Shown: piece after piece, positions 11,407 to 22,640 of the stretch
How the letters are laid out: each line of letters starts with the position of its first letter
How positions within the stretch are numbered: the first letter of the stretch is position 1
Program-made: the position numbers and the translations under genes
Assembly (NCBI GenBank): GCA_963971575.1
Contig: OZ020616.1
Span: forward strand, 1,570,924-1,634,923
Length of the DNA: 64,000 bases
Source of the DNA: Liopterus haemorrhoidalis
Taxonomy: Eukaryota; Arthropoda; Insecta; Coleoptera; Dytiscidae
Direction: 5' to 3'
Notes under the pieces: generated by a model
What the model saw: the letters and a program-made list of their open reading frames with translations, nothing else
Told to the model about the DNA's origin: nothing
Databases searched by the model: none

Positions 11407-11985
11407 AGATAGACAAAATTACTATAAGATAGATATGTGAACATAAGTGTCAAAACATATCAGTACGTAATATGTCGGCAAATATAAACAAAATAAAATT
11501 TAGCGATACCAATACAAATGTCCTTATATTAAATAAAAACTTTTAAAATTTGTAAATCTTCAAAATGACTATCTAACACAAATTAAATATGACTTCAATA
11601 CGTATGTTTTAGTAAAATAAAAGAGTGAAAAGCAATATTAGTCTATAAATCAAATGAAAAAAAAAATAAATAAATAAAATGATTTAATTATTTGTTCGCC
11701 ACTAAGTTTGTCATTGAAGTTATGACGCAAAATGACAAACTGCATTGACTGGACGATTTAAGTACGGAAGTTGTTCATTAATAAGCGATCCAAAGCGAAA
11801 GCACAGTATATTATACCCGTCGAACTAAAAAAAAAAAAGAAACGAGTATATGTTCTCTTTAAAAGAGACTTTCTGCCACCCTACTCTAGTGGTATATAGG
11901 CTATTCCAAACTTTTAGGCGGAACTAACTAGAATTTTCATTTTTGTAAGTTGTCATTTTCCTGAACAAAATTATCAAAATTCACG
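11407..11985. other. Non-coding, with a fragment of MITE D
   Basis: From about 11900 the words CTATTCCAAACTTTTAGGCG, AACTAACTAGAATTTTCATT and TTCCTGAACAAAAT match one half of the MITE D family (other copies near 42.4, 42.7, 54.4 and 54.7 kb). The rest is AT-rich without features. Confidence 0.5.
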
Positions 11986-12002
11986 ATTGCGAGGCTTACC
12001 GA

Positions 12003-12720
12003 TTACGCCTGCTTTACGAGAGAATCTAGTATTGTACTCATGTTGTCGAAGGTGTGAGATAGAAAGCAAATGTCATCTGCATACTCCAGATCTGCCAGGT
12101 GGGTCGTTAAAGTCCAGCGAATTCCGTCTCCAGTTCCGATACTCCTTCTCAATACATCATCTAGAACGATGTTAAAGAGGGCGACAGAGTACTTGCTTAA
12201 TGCCAACAGGAATGGGGTCGCTGAGAACGCCTTTGTGCAGGATTTCGCAAGTGGCATCCTGATAAAGGAGCTAGAGTTTTATGAGCTTAGGTGGAATTCT
12301 TCTTTTTCGTGCAGCTCTCCAAATTGCATCGTGAGATAGACAATGCTTTCTGGAAATCTATGAAAACAAGGTACAGAGCAGTTCTCCACTCGATTGACTG
12401 TTCGATGGCAATACATAATGTATTAATGTGGTCTATGCAGGACATGCGAGGCCGGAACCCTGCCTGTTCTTGACGAATACAGCTACTGAGTACGCGTACT
12501 CAGTAGCTGAATTCGTAGTTGTACTCAAGTACTTTATTGCAAGAATTGAGTAGGGTAATTCCACGCCAATTATTACAGTTGGAGAGATCGCCTTTCTTGG
12601 GAAGCTTGATCATTAGTCCTTTTTTCCATTCAGATGGTAGGAATTCTTCGGTTCAAATTTGCGTTAACGAGGGGTGCAATATTTTACTGACTGTTGGTCT
12701 CTTTAACCTTTATTTTTGAT
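12003..12720 (-). pseudogene. Non-LTR retrotransposon reverse transcriptase fragment
   Basis: Read leftward, the minus strand first gives KKGDLSNCNNWRGITLL, then EQAGFRPRMSCIDHINTL and LYLVFIDFQKAL (RT palm motif A region). Further on it gives THLADLEYADDICFLSH with the RT catalytic YADD. Stops and frame changes separate the pieces, and the endonuclease and 3' parts are absent, so this is a dead 5'- and 3'-truncated LINE copy. A 44-base palindrome sits inside it. The exact clade is uncertain. Confidence 0.8.
12473..12516. repeat. 44-base palindrome inside the RT fragment
   Basis: Two abutting 22-base arms centred at 12494/12495 (core AGCTACTGAGTACGCGTACT) are complementary except for one A/A mismatch. 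There is no spacer, so it could extrude as a cruciform. Confidence 0.85.
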
Positions 12721-13550
12721 CATTTGGTCTTTCGGAAGACCTTTATTCACTATTTGCTTTCCCGAAAAACCCTTAAACAAAACTGGGATTGAGAAAATTC
12801 TATATGACTATTCTAAAAGTAAAAAATGTCACGCTTTTTATTTTTTGGCTCTTCTGAATTCCGGTCTTTAGCAACCCTGGATTAGAAGTTATCTTGATTT
12901 GTTTGAAGTAAACAAGTCGTTCCAAGTTTATTTCATAAATGGTTATGTTTAAATCTTCCCCCAAAATCTGTACACAATGAGGAGATATTATAATAACCAA
13001 AATTATTTGCTGATAATGTTAGTGTGTTGTTTTAGTGGATCGATAAGTAATTCCTATTTACTCGGAAGCCAGCTCATGTGAGGTTGCTAACCCGGACCAT
13101 CCACCCAGTCGAGGGGAGCGCCCCGGGCTGTAATATCGCAGCCGCTCAAATTTGTTGCGAAAAATCTATAAAAATTAACAAACAAACAACCATCTAAATA
13201 TTAATTTTATCAAGCTACAAGAATAACAGTACCAGAGATAGAGATTGCTTAAAATAACTTTAAAGACAAATTATTTTAGTTAATTTGGATACAGTAGGTT
13301 TAGTTCTTCTTCTTCCATCACACGAGGGGGAGTATATATTTGTACTGGACTTTTTTATACAACAACAATACTACCACTAAGGTTATCTATAACCAAATAG
13401 ATAGAAAATGGTTGCTATGGTTGCCGAGTTTAACCAAAAGATTAAACTCTGCTAAGCTTTCAGAAACCGGCCCTAAGTTAATTAAACAAACTTTATGTTT
13501 GAAAATATTGCCCTTGCTTTGTTTCACACTTTACCGATACTACCAGTTTT
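12721..13550. other. No gene recognised
   Basis: Mostly AT-rich. A GC-rich patch at 13080-13150 (CCCGGACCATCCACCCAGTC, GGGGAGCGCCCCGGGC) stands out and probably belongs to an unidentified repeat. The minus-strand ORF 12800-13000 has no recognisable content. Confidence 0.4.
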
Positions 13551-13745
13551 CTGGGTCTCGTCTTACTTGGCGGGCACATTTTTTGTCCGTCAAGAAAAAA
13601 TGTCAAAAGTCGCTCAATTTGTTGCGGGTCCTCAGACAGTCCAAGCCATTGGGTGCAGACCGCACTATCATGTTGCGTTTATACCGTTCTCTAATGCGCT
13701 ATAAGCTGGACTATGGATGTCTACCTTATGGGTCATCTGAACATC
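13550..13745 (+). pseudogene. Jockey-type LINE fragment (post-RT region)
   Basis: The translation LTWRAHFLSVKKKCQKSLNL followed by LLRVLRQSKPLGADRT and LRLYRSLMRYKLDYGCLPYG is the conserved block between RT and RNase H in jockey-like non-LTR retrotransposons. It ends abruptly against a mariner fragment at 13749, so it is a short remnant. Confidence 0.8.
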
Positions 13746-13748
13746 AAG

Positions 13749-13893
13749 AGGTTGACCAAAATCGGTTGTGATTCAAAAAAACATCGATGTTATGCGCGAA
13801 ATGATTGAAAACGATGGACATGTGACTTACCGTGAGATAGAAGCATCCTTTGGCATATCCCAGATTGCAATACATTCGATTTTGCATGAACCT
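13749..13893 (+). pseudogene. Mariner transposase fragment (second HTH)
   Basis: MIENDGHVTYREIEASFGIS is followed by IHSILHE, the second helix-turn-helix of a mariner transposase. The same family is seen on the minus strand at 31807-32390 (MIEEDRHVSYREIEASFGIS). It is truncated at both sides. Confidence 0.8.
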
Positions 13894-13910
13894 TTACCTA
13901 GTGGTTTAAA

Positions 13911-13932
13911 TGAAGGTGGAAAGACCGGGCCT
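13911..13932 (+). mobile_element. Solo end of the GGCCCGGT MITE
   Basis: GAAGGTGGAAAGACCGGGCC followed by TTA matches the right terminus of the MITE at 35341-35599, including a TWA-like flank. Only one end is visible. Confidence 0.5.
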
Positions 13933-15551
13933 TAAGGTCATAATGCCCGGGGGGGACACCTTAGCCCTCCAAATGAACCCGTAAATAAAAAAATTAACCT
14001 GTATAAAATTCTCGAGAGATAACTCCATTATACTTCCAATAGTAATTTTCATCCCTTTCTGAGATCTCAGAATTATCATTGATAGCCCAAAAGTCATCCT
14101 ATTATCACCTCTGTCCTCCCATTTTACCATATAGGCCGTGTCTCCAACGTTATAGCTCTGAAATTTTAATAAATACTCAATCAAAATGTATAACTATTTA
14201 TATAAGATACAAAGTAACAAAATATAAACTATTTTAGATCATGTAGTACCAAGTAACTTCCAAATTTAACGTTATACCTCATCTTCAATAATAAAAAAAT
14301 AGTGTATTGGGCCCGGTAGTTCAATTTCAACCACCTGTATACTATTGATAAAATATTAATATATGTGTTTATTCTCATAAAGAATTATTTTAAGCAATTC
14401 TGTTCCTTATATATTAATTGTTAATGACTATATTCCTTAATGAGCTTTATCAAGATTAGCCATCTTGATATGTAGTGATACGTGATTTTTGCAAGTGGCG
14501 TCTTTAGTTTTTTTTATGACGTTTTTAGTTATTTTTAAGTGATAAAAGTGCAGAAAATACTTGAAATAGTGTGTTATAGTGTCGACTTTGGTGTTTGTGC
14601 TCCATACAGACCAAAATTGGAGCGACTGGGAAGGTATTTGTAGAAATTTTTGTTAATTTTATAATGTAAGTCATTGTTATGTAGAATGTGCTTCTATGGA
14701 CAATATAAAAACACATATATGCATACACTATCGGCTATAACTAGAGAAACAAAACTATTTTTTAAATCATATTCATAAATCCCGATTATTGACTAAATGA
14801 ATATTGAATTATATTGGTATAGCAACAACAATTTATAAATTACCTGCTCTTAAAAATATTTGTTGGACTGGTACAATAAATAAAATAATTAACTTTCTGC
14901 TGCAGCAGACCATCTGCATATTTCTTTTGTAAGACTTAATAATAAAACAATTTTTTGTGGTTAAATTTTTTCCTTTGCCCTAGCTCCCGTTCTTGTCCCG
15001 GTTTACAGTTTCATAATTATGGTACATATATAGATAAATATACATATATATATATAGGGGGGCCGCAGACAATATTTAAGTTATTTTGGGGGGTCCCATG
15101 CCAGAAAAGGTTGAGAAACACTGCTTTAGGAAACACACCTACTTATCTTACTGATTTCAATTAGGAAATGAACTTAATATCCACACTAGCATGGCCGGCC
15201 CTTGGGTGAGGCGGACTAGAACCTTCAAGTGAAGAAATGCCTTAAAAAAATTATCAAAGCGTATTTTCAATAACTGGATACTTTTGAAGGACCTTTAGTT
15301 GTCTTGCCCAAGGCTTCACAAAACCACGGTCCATTCCCAAACCACTTGTGTGGATATAATTTTTCATGTTTTTAGTAAATTGCTTATCAAAATAGCAACA
15401 ATAGTTATTCAAAAAGTTATTTTTCATTAATAATGACTCATTTTCCGTAAGTTTTGTTCCTATTATTGTGGTACCTAAATACCTACTATTTTAGCTTACT
15501 ACTTTAAAAGCTACGAAAAACGGAGATTATTATTTTTATTTGATATTCCAT
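13933..15551. other. No gene recognised; scattered TE scraps
   Basis: Low-complexity AT-rich sequence. The words GGGGGGTCCCATGCC and GGTTGAGAAACACTGCTTTAGG (15090-15130) look like one end of a hAT element (compare the 31478-31762 MITE) but no partner end is close. ORFs here have no recognisable content. Confidence 0.4.
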
Positions 15552-16167
15552 GGGTACATTCGAGTTGTACAGAGTAGAGCGAGCGCTGAGCGAACAGTTG
15601 ATGGTGACGTCATGAATAGAGCACTAACTGAGCGAGCGTTCTTGTGACGTATTGTTTATAAAATCTAACCCTCCAATTTTAGGCGGCGTTTTTACTGTCA
15701 GATTAATTCACGTCAGTCATGAATCAAAATTATATATGTACCTCGGTTTTTCCTTGATTTTTTTTTTTAATAATGAAGAAATAAAATTAATTAAAAATTA
15801 AATAATAATTAATGAATTTTTTCCATTTTAATTTTATGCACGGTGTATTTTAATAATTTTTTTACTGTTTACAGAACGTCACAAATACATAAAATAGCCG
15901 TACTTCTGTAGCCATAGACAAATAACAATATTATTTGTCTAAGGCTATTATTTTTATTTTATTTATAATTTAATTTTAAACTTCCCCCACTTTTTTACGT
16001 CATACTCCATATGCTCGGTCTTAAAACCCCGAACACATAGAGCGCACTCTAAATGCTCGCTCGATCGCAAAACGAATGCAATTGAGTGTACTCCGAGCGT
16101 CAAATCGAACACGTTTGAGTGTACAGAACGTGCTCGGAACGCTCGGAGCGTCAAATCGAATGTACCC
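15552..16167. mobile_element. TIR element with GGGTACATTCGA ends
   Basis: The inverted termini GGGTACATTCGA and TCGAATGTACCC are flanked by CAT on both sides (possible 3-bp target duplication). The subterminal regions share GAGCG/CGCTC words. The interior is AT-rich and non-coding. It is 616 bp and non-autonomous. The class is uncertain; a PIF/Harbinger relative would fit a 3-bp duplication, although CAT is not the usual TWA. Confidence 0.6.
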
Positions 16168-16581
16168 CATATAAATTTTGTTTGTAAATGTCAGAATTTC
16201 AATTGTTTTCTGAATTTTGTTTATAGTAAAAATAAAATATTTAAAATTACAATTTATAATTAAACTACTATTTGTATCAGCTCGGTATCATGGTATAAAA
16301 ATAAAGTAACTATCAAAGTATCAGAAATACAGATACAAGATACTTAAATTTAATATCTAGATACAGATACAGATACAGATACATATTTCAAAAAGTATCT
16401 AATTTGTATCTCGATACTTGTGACTAAATACATTACAATACTGTGGACCTCCCTCTTAAGACAGATACCTACGAAACCCTGCAATATGTAAATAATCACA
16501 ATACACATCATTATTTATATTTAAATAGTGTATGTATATTATTGCATGATACGTCTATTTAGAAATTAAACTGTAATAAAT

Positions 16582-16808
16582 CTGTTTACCTAAAAAGGGG
16601 CGTGTTTATATCATCCCCTCAGCTACAGGTGATATAGTACTTGCGCAAAACTGATGACGATCACTCTTTGCGCTATCCTGTGTCATGTCAATTTTCATTC
16701 CTATATATCTATCATCACAGTAAGTCTCTGATTCTTTAACAAGTTTATGGTGATGGTTATTTCAATTATTTGTTAATAAACTGTTATTGTTATTTCGTGA
16801 TTCAACAA
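16582..16808 (+). mobile_element. LTR-like segment
   Basis: It begins TGTTTACC and ends TTCAACA, with the internal layout of an LTR: a TATA-like TATATATC at about 16704, an initiator-like ATCACAGT ~8 bases on, and an AATAAA signal near 16782. A primer-site-like GTGGCGAATTTAAG follows directly. No second LTR or gag-pol was seen, so this could be a 5' remnant. It may equally be an ordinary promoter and 5' UTR. Confidence 0.4.
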
Positions 16809-16831
16809 ATGTGTGGCGAATTTAAGAAGGA

Positions 16832-16882
16832 ATGAATCAAGACCAAGAAGTTGCTGCCGGAGCTACCGATTTGCTTAGAGTT
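16832..16882 (+). CDS. Candidate first coding exon (17 codons)
   Basis: An ATG opens 17 codons (MNQDQEVAAGATDLLRV) that end exactly at a consensus donor, GTT|GTAAGT. The exon ends in phase 0, matching the phase of the first confident ETS exon at 24069. It could be the start of the ETS gene, with transcription beginning in the LTR-like segment just upstream. It may equally be the start of a truncated retrotransposon gag. No homology decides it. Confidence 0.3.
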
Positions 16883-17086
16883 GTAAGTTCATTTAATTAT
16901 TAACGTTTCAATTTTTTTACTAAAATAACTGTAATTGTCGAATCAATATAGTAGTCATAAGGATGGTCTGTGTTAGGAGCAAATAGCCATCGTTGTTGTG
17001 CGCCAAAAATTTCAACTAACAAGGGCTGGTGCGTGGAGGGTTCTATGTGTTTCCTGGAACCGGGCCCCGCGATATATCCTTTTTTT

Positions 17087-17215
17087 ACCGACCGTCAACA
17101 TATATAAGGGAGGTATTGTGATCATACCGATTTTGACATTTCGAGATTTCAATGGATCTCCACGAATTTAGGTCCCTACATAACGTTTTGACTATTTTTA
17201 GCATGATGTCTGTCA

Positions 17216-17246
<31 letters not shown>

Positions 17247-17680
17247 CGTCTGTCCGTCCGCCCGTCTGTCTGTGTACACGTGTAGTAATTCGGCTAAAAG
17301 GATTTTTATGAAACTTCATATTTAAGCTTTTGCCATCAAGGGCTCAAGTTGATCAACTTTTGGTAAGAATCGGTTGACTAAAAATGGGAATTTACTCGTG
17401 TGGATTTTAATATTTTTGTGAATATTTCACAACAGAATAATATTTCGAAAAAATTTATTGAACAAAAGTTGCTATAAAAGCAATAATTAATTTTTATTTG
17501 AGACGTTTTTTGATAAAACGAAAAATTTCGAATAATTTTTGTAAAATTTTTCGAAATTTTTTCTGTCTCATTTTTTTCATACTTATATGTAACGTTATTT
17601 CTACTCTGCTGCTAGAATGTATTTTATATAAATACTTTATGATGGCGGTCGGTCCTGTGGTGGCCACAGCTAATTTTTTT
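17087..17680 (+). repeat. Family A element
   Basis: Head ACCGACCGTCAACATATATA, GTCT/GTCC tract at 17211-17270, and tail GGCGGTCGGTCCTGTGG to CAGCTAATTTTTTT. It abuts a second, inverted, tail-truncated copy, so the two are tail-to-tail. Confidence 0.85.
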
Positions 17681-17729
17681 GTCATCATTTCGGTCTGTTT
17701 TTCCGTTTTTACCGTTTTTATCGACACGA

Positions 17730-18076
17730 GTAAACTCCCATTTCTAGTCAACCGATTTTTACCAAAAGTTGATCAACTCGTGCCATTGATGGCAGAAACT
17801 GAAATATGAAGTTTCATAAAAACCCTTTTAGCCGAATTTGCTCTGCACGTGTACACATACAGACAGACTGACGGACGGACGGACAGGCGGACAGACGGAC
17901 AGACGGACAGACGGACAGACGGACAGACGGACGGACAGACAGACCGACAGACATCATGTTAAAAATTATCAAAACATTATGTAGGGACCTCAATTCGTGG
18001 AGATCCATCGAAATCTCGAAATGTCAAAATCGGTATGATCACAATACTTCCCTTATATAAGTTGGCGGTCGGTAAA
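17730..18076 (-). repeat. Family A element, tail-truncated, inverted
   Basis: It runs from CACGAGTAAACTCCCATTTC through a 90-base GACA/GACG tract to the head complement GTTGGCGGTCGGTAAAAA. The tail half is missing at the junction with the previous copy. Confidence 0.85.
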
Positions 18077-18380
18077 AACCTTATAACGTCACTGTCTATC
18101 TGTTTGTCTGTACGGTAGAAAATGTAGCCGACCGGCTAAACATAGAAAGGAATTTAGCATGCTTTTACAACTTTTTTTACCGACCGCCAACATTTACAGG
18201 CTGTCCCAGCCAAGTGGTTCACCATTGCTATCTTTCTTAATATTATAGATAGAGATTCGGTTAAATTGACAAAGTTCGAGTATTTTACATAGGAAATATC
18301 ATGACATACTCAAAAATATTTTTGGTTGTTTCGTTGACCAGATATTTTGAAAATAAACATTTTTTTAAATGGAATACCCT
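18077..18380 (+). repeat. Family B fragment, family A head fragment, small TIR element
   Basis: Three pieces in a row. Bases ~18078-18172 match family B (CCTTATAACGTCACTGTC, TCTGTACGGTAGAAA). Bases 18180-18193 are an A head (ACCGACCGCCAACAT). Then a short element opens CAGGCTGTCCCAGCC next to TA and appears to close at ~18373 with ATACCCTG followed by TA. The last boundary is tentative. Confidence 0.5.
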
Positions 18381-18922
18381 GTATATTGTTAGGCCATTGG
18401 AACAACGTTTTTTTTTTGTCTTTATAAAAAACTAAACATGTTTATAATGAAATTTTTTTAATAACGGATATATCAACGTTACAAACTTATAAAAATAGTA
18501 CGATTAAAAACTTACATATAATAAAAACAAAAATAAAAATTACCAAGTATTTTGGTTACAAATATTTTTCGATTAAATATCCATTATTGTTTAACACAAT
18601 CTTATTCTTTATTTTATGTTTCGCATTACATTGCGTAACATATTTTTAGAAATTTTACTGCAAGCAAGAGATATTCGGTGTGAGTTTTCATAAAATGATC
18701 GAAATATATTATGCTCAGTTAACAGTAACTACAGTAGTAAATATATGCTTTAGATATAAAGGGTTGTAGGGTGACACAGTCGGGGAGTTCTGTTGACACT
18801 GCTAATGAAATTATCCACTTTTCCCACCACGCAATTATTGCCACTTAATAAATTATCTTCTGCTTCTCCCAACTTACTCAGGTCGGCAATTGAAATCTAC
18901 TCCTGTATATTATATTTTGAAT
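18381..18922. other. No gene recognised
   Basis: AT-rich non-coding sequence with no termini or coding signal that I can support. Confidence 0.4.
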
Positions 18923-20225
18923 ATAACACTGGTCAACACAATTTTTGCTGACTTACATCTAAGACTTGTTTCTTACTTATTTCGTCCTGCTGAACTCAAA
19001 TAACACATCAGTTTTTGCCTATTACATCAGATTTTTGCTCTACAACAAATACATATTTTCGGCCAAATAATGCTTCTATCGTTTAATTTTAGACGTCGAT
19101 ACCGTAATTGGTACAAATCTGGCGAACAATAAGGACTAAATAATTAGAAAATATTCTTAAAATTTTATTTATAGTGAAATAAAGAAAATGAGAACAGTTT
19201 TAATTACATTTTAATGCATTGGAGTGTTAAAATAAAAATACAAAATAATTTAAGGATTAAATGGTCGTTTGTAAGATCTTCTGGTGTGCACCATTCCCGA
19301 TAAGTCTCTTTTAATACTCCAACAGTAGTCAGCCATCATGTGAGTATCCCACTTTCCTTGATAACGTCTCTACATCTCTTTTAAATCCTGATGGAAACGT
19401 TCACCCTGTTCATCACTAAAAATTGTCAAGATGACTGGTTAAAAAATGAAGTTTCACGCTCATGTTGCACCCCAGATGATGATAATTTTCAATCAAATTT
19501 TCAACGACCTCCACATAGTTTTCGGCTTTTTTATTCCCAAGAAAATTTTTGATGAGCGCCACGAAAGACTGCCATGCATTCTTCTCCATATCATCCATAT
19601 GTACAGTGAAATGTGGATCATTCACTAATTTTCTAATTTGTGGTCCGTCAAAAATGCCAGCTTTTAGCTTCTCATTACTGAGACTTTGAAATGTTTCAGA
19701 TATATATTTGAAACAGTCACCATCTTTGTTCAACGCTTTTACAAACTGCTTCATTAGACCCAGTTTAATATGAAGAGGGGGGAAAATGATTTTGGTTCGC
19801 TCCACCAAAAGTTCGTGTATTATGTTTGGGTCTCAACATTTAAATCTATTCTCACCGGCCAATTCTTATCTCTCGCTCTGCTGTCCCACAAACACAAAAA
19901 ACATGGATATTTTGTGAATCCACCTTGTTGGCAAGTAAAAAGTTTACCATTTTAACATCTAAGTTGTAACAAGGTCTATAACAAGTACCTGCATGTAAGG
20001 CCGTCCTACGAAATATATTGGACAACAAGAACGAAGTTGAAATTAAAGTAGACGTATATCAGAACGTGAAAAGGTGAAAAATGTCAAAATACGATAGAAC
20101 AAAAATTTGACTTGATAGGCAGAAACTGTTAACATTTTTGAAATCAGCACCCCAAAATTAGTTAAAAACAAGTATCTGATCTAAGTCAGCAAAAAAAAAA
20201 GTTTAAATTTGTTGACCAGTGTTAT
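18923..20225 (-). mobile_element. 1.3 kb TIR element carrying a multi-copy arthropod ORF
   Basis: The left end ATAACACTGGTCAACA, then ATTTTTGCTGACTTA and GACTTGTTTTT-like words, is mirrored at the right end (TAAGTCAGC, a run of A, TTTGTTGACCAGTGTTAT), giving imperfect inverted repeats of ~50 bases. The degraded ORF at 19268-19962 lies inside. This arrangement indicates a DNA transposon. The target duplication cannot be resolved because the ends are palindromic into the flanks. I do not know the superfamily. Confidence 0.65.
19268..19962 (-). pseudogene. Degraded copy of an uncharacterised arthropod ORF family
   Basis: Read leftward: FTKYPCFLCLWDSRARDKNW, then after a frameshift VERTKIIFPPLHIKLGLMKQ, FVKALNKDGDCFKYI, DGPQIRKLVNDPHF, FLGNKKAENYVEVVENL, and after a break GERFHQDLKEM (stop) RRYQGKWDTHMMADYCW. 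I recall this order of motifs from many hypothetical proteins present in multiple copies in insect and other arthropod genomes, but I cannot attach an established domain name. CxxC near the start and HxxxxC-like residues could bind metal. This copy has at least one frameshift and one internal stop and lacks its N-terminus. The longest intact piece is 130 codons (19416-19808). Confidence 0.6.
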
Positions 20226-21316
20226 TTGTTTTTGCACTTTCTTGGAAGCCAAACTTTCTTCTAATATTTCTTCCCTGCTTTTTCGAAATTGTTCTTGAGC
20301 CATGAGGGTTTCTTGATCTTACCCAGCGCTGGGGTTACGCACAAACAAATCAGGCTATCGCCTGTAGCGTAAAATTTGGAAAAACGTCAAAATGTTAAAT
20401 GCAAGTATAACAAATCTGTTTTTTACTTTTATCGGGCGATTTTATTTATTAGGGCGAAAGTAAATTTGGCCTGTGACAGAAAAGAGTCTAGCTCTGTCGC
20501 TGGTTATACCTACGAAATCCCAAAAAAGAAATACCTTGAGAAAACTGTTACTTAGAGAATTCGTGAAGTGATAGTAGATCACAAAAGTATTGTCTTTGGA
20601 GTAATCGGAAATGAATCAATCTCAAAGCGGAATAAGAACGTTTCTGGCGACAAAATTCTCAGTTCGAAGTGTGATGTAATTACTTGCGAGAAATTTCACA
20701 CAGAACAAAAATGACCTTTAAATGTAATTTAATCAAATTAAATCCTAATTACATATTTTTTTAAACTGGTAATTTTTGAAATGTAAAAAAAAAAATCAAA
20801 GCAACACATCAAATTAAATATAAAATTATAATATTGGATAACAAATGTTACTTAGGTCCATTAATATACTTAAAAGTTAAGTTCTATAGAAAGGCAAATG
20901 GGCAACTGTTTAGAAAAAAAAACTATTCTTAAAATTTATTGTGTGGTATCAAAAGAAAGATCTTAAGGCGTAGATTAAATAACGATAGATAGTTTTTTGA
21001 AATTCGTTTCTTTTAACGCGAATTTAGCCAGAGTGCAAAAGTTCTTGTCCCACACCCATTTACCAAAAAGGGTTAAACCAAAAATCTAAAAAAAAATGTA
21101 GGTAATGTACATTGATCTAAGCTGGAAAAGTAAGAGAGGAATTTTTGATCAGATTGTGTTTTTGAAAAATATGGCGGTTTTTGTGTTGTTGGCAAAATTA
21201 ATTATTTTTTTAATTCATGGCTAAATTATGGCTAATAATATTATGGATTTTTTATATTTATAGCTAAGATAGAGCGTGCATTTTTTTGAAAATAAAAATA
21301 TAAAAAAAAATATTTT
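20226..21316. other. No gene recognised
   Basis: AT-rich. 21001-21300 carries words seen in family B interiors (TTGATCAGATTGTGTTTTTG, AATGTACATTGATCTAAG, TTTTTGTGTTGTTGGC), so a diverged B-like fragment is likely. Nothing codes. Confidence 0.4.
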
Positions 21317-22640
21317 TATATTGTAGCTGTGGCCACCACAGGACTGACCGCCATCATAAAGTACTTGTATAAAATACATTCTAGCAGCAGAGTAGAAATA
21401 ACTTGGCCTAATATTTTTCTAACAGAGATATTATTTATCATGACCATGGAAACGTTAGTTATTGCATTTATAGCAACTTTTGTTAAATAAATTTTTTCGA
21501 AATATTTTTCTGTTGCTAAATATTCGCAAAAATCTTAAAATCGACACGAGTACACTGCAAATCTCAAGTGAGTACTAGTACTCATTTAAAGTGCGTACAT
21601 TGCTTGTCCTCGTTTTTACTCACGTACAAGTGAGTACTTTTGTACGCACTTTAAATGAGTACTAGTACTCACTTAAAGTGAGTACTAGTACGCTTTTTAA
21701 ATGGGTAGTGGAAAGGAAGAGAGGGTAGTAATACGCACTTATAGTGCGTACATAGGTATAAAACTCTTTTCTTGAGTGACGTCACAATAAAGCTTTAAAA
21801 TTCAGGAAAAGTAAAAATGTTGATTGAACATCAGAAAAATAGTTTTTAAATTATTATAATCAATAATTTATATACTTTTTTGCCAATTTTCAATGCATTC
21901 CTTTTCCAGAATTTATGAAGCTTCATAAAAACGGATAAAACGAATATAAATTAACATTAGAACATTTTTTACAATGATATAATTACTCATACGAAAAATA
22001 TTCATGCTAATAGTAATATTTGTATTTTCTAAAATATTTATAAATAGAAAAGAAATTCATCGCAAGTATATTGAAAGTACGCATTTAAAATGAGTATTAG
22101 TACTCACATATAACGCGTAGTTTCAGTTCTTTTAGAAGTGAGTACTTGTACTCGTTTTACGTGAGTATTTTGAAGTACTCATTTATAACGAGTACTATAT
22201 AGTACTCACTTCAAGTGCGTACACTTATCTCCTTCTTCAAAGTGAGTACAAGTACGTACTTTAAATGAGTAATATAAAAAGTACTCATTTAAAAGGAGTA
22301 CTATTACTCACTAAGATTTGCAGTGTAAATTCCCATTTCCAGTCAACCGATTTTTACCAAAAGTTGAGCAACTCGTGCCATTGATGGCAGAAGCTTAAAT
22401 ATGAACTTTCATAAAAATCCTTTTAGCCGAATTTGCTCTGAACGTGTACACAGACAGACAGACAGACAGACAGACGGACGGATGGACGGACGGACAGACA
22501 GGCCGACAGACACTTGGCTAAAAATAGTCAAAACGTTATGTAGGGACCTCAATTCGTGGAGATCCATCGAAATCTCGAAATGTCAAAATAGGTATGATCA
22601 CAATACCTCCCTTATATATTTTGGCGGTCGGTAAAAAAAT
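21317..22640 (-). repeat. Family A element split by element C
   Basis: The inverted copy starts with the tail complement GCTGTGGCCACCACAGGAC at 21326 and runs to CGACACGAGTA at 21552. It is interrupted by element C, resumes at 22326 (TAAATTCCCATTTCC) and ends with the head complement TTGGCGGTCGGTAAAAA. Removing element C and one TA restores the usual family A body, which proves the insertion. Confidence 0.85.
21553..22325. mobile_element. Element C, copy 2 (nested in family A)
   Basis: Termini CACTGCAAATCTCAAGTG and CACTAAGATTTGCAGTG are flanked by TA on both sides, a 2-bp target duplication. Subterminal GAGTAC arrays are the same as in the 7543 copy, but the interior is shortened to ~110 bases beyond the shared part, giving 773 bp. 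The left ~360 bases are nearly identical between copies. Confidence 0.9.

Noticed and set aside
14311..14330. Second copy of the GGCCCGGT MITE
   Set aside because: GGGCCCGGTAGTTC shares only the first eight bases with the MITE and has no partner end.
16832..16882. Calling this definitely exon 1 of the ETS gene
   Set aside because: Phase and donor fit, but the adjacent LTR-like sequence allows a gag start. Kept as a candidate only.
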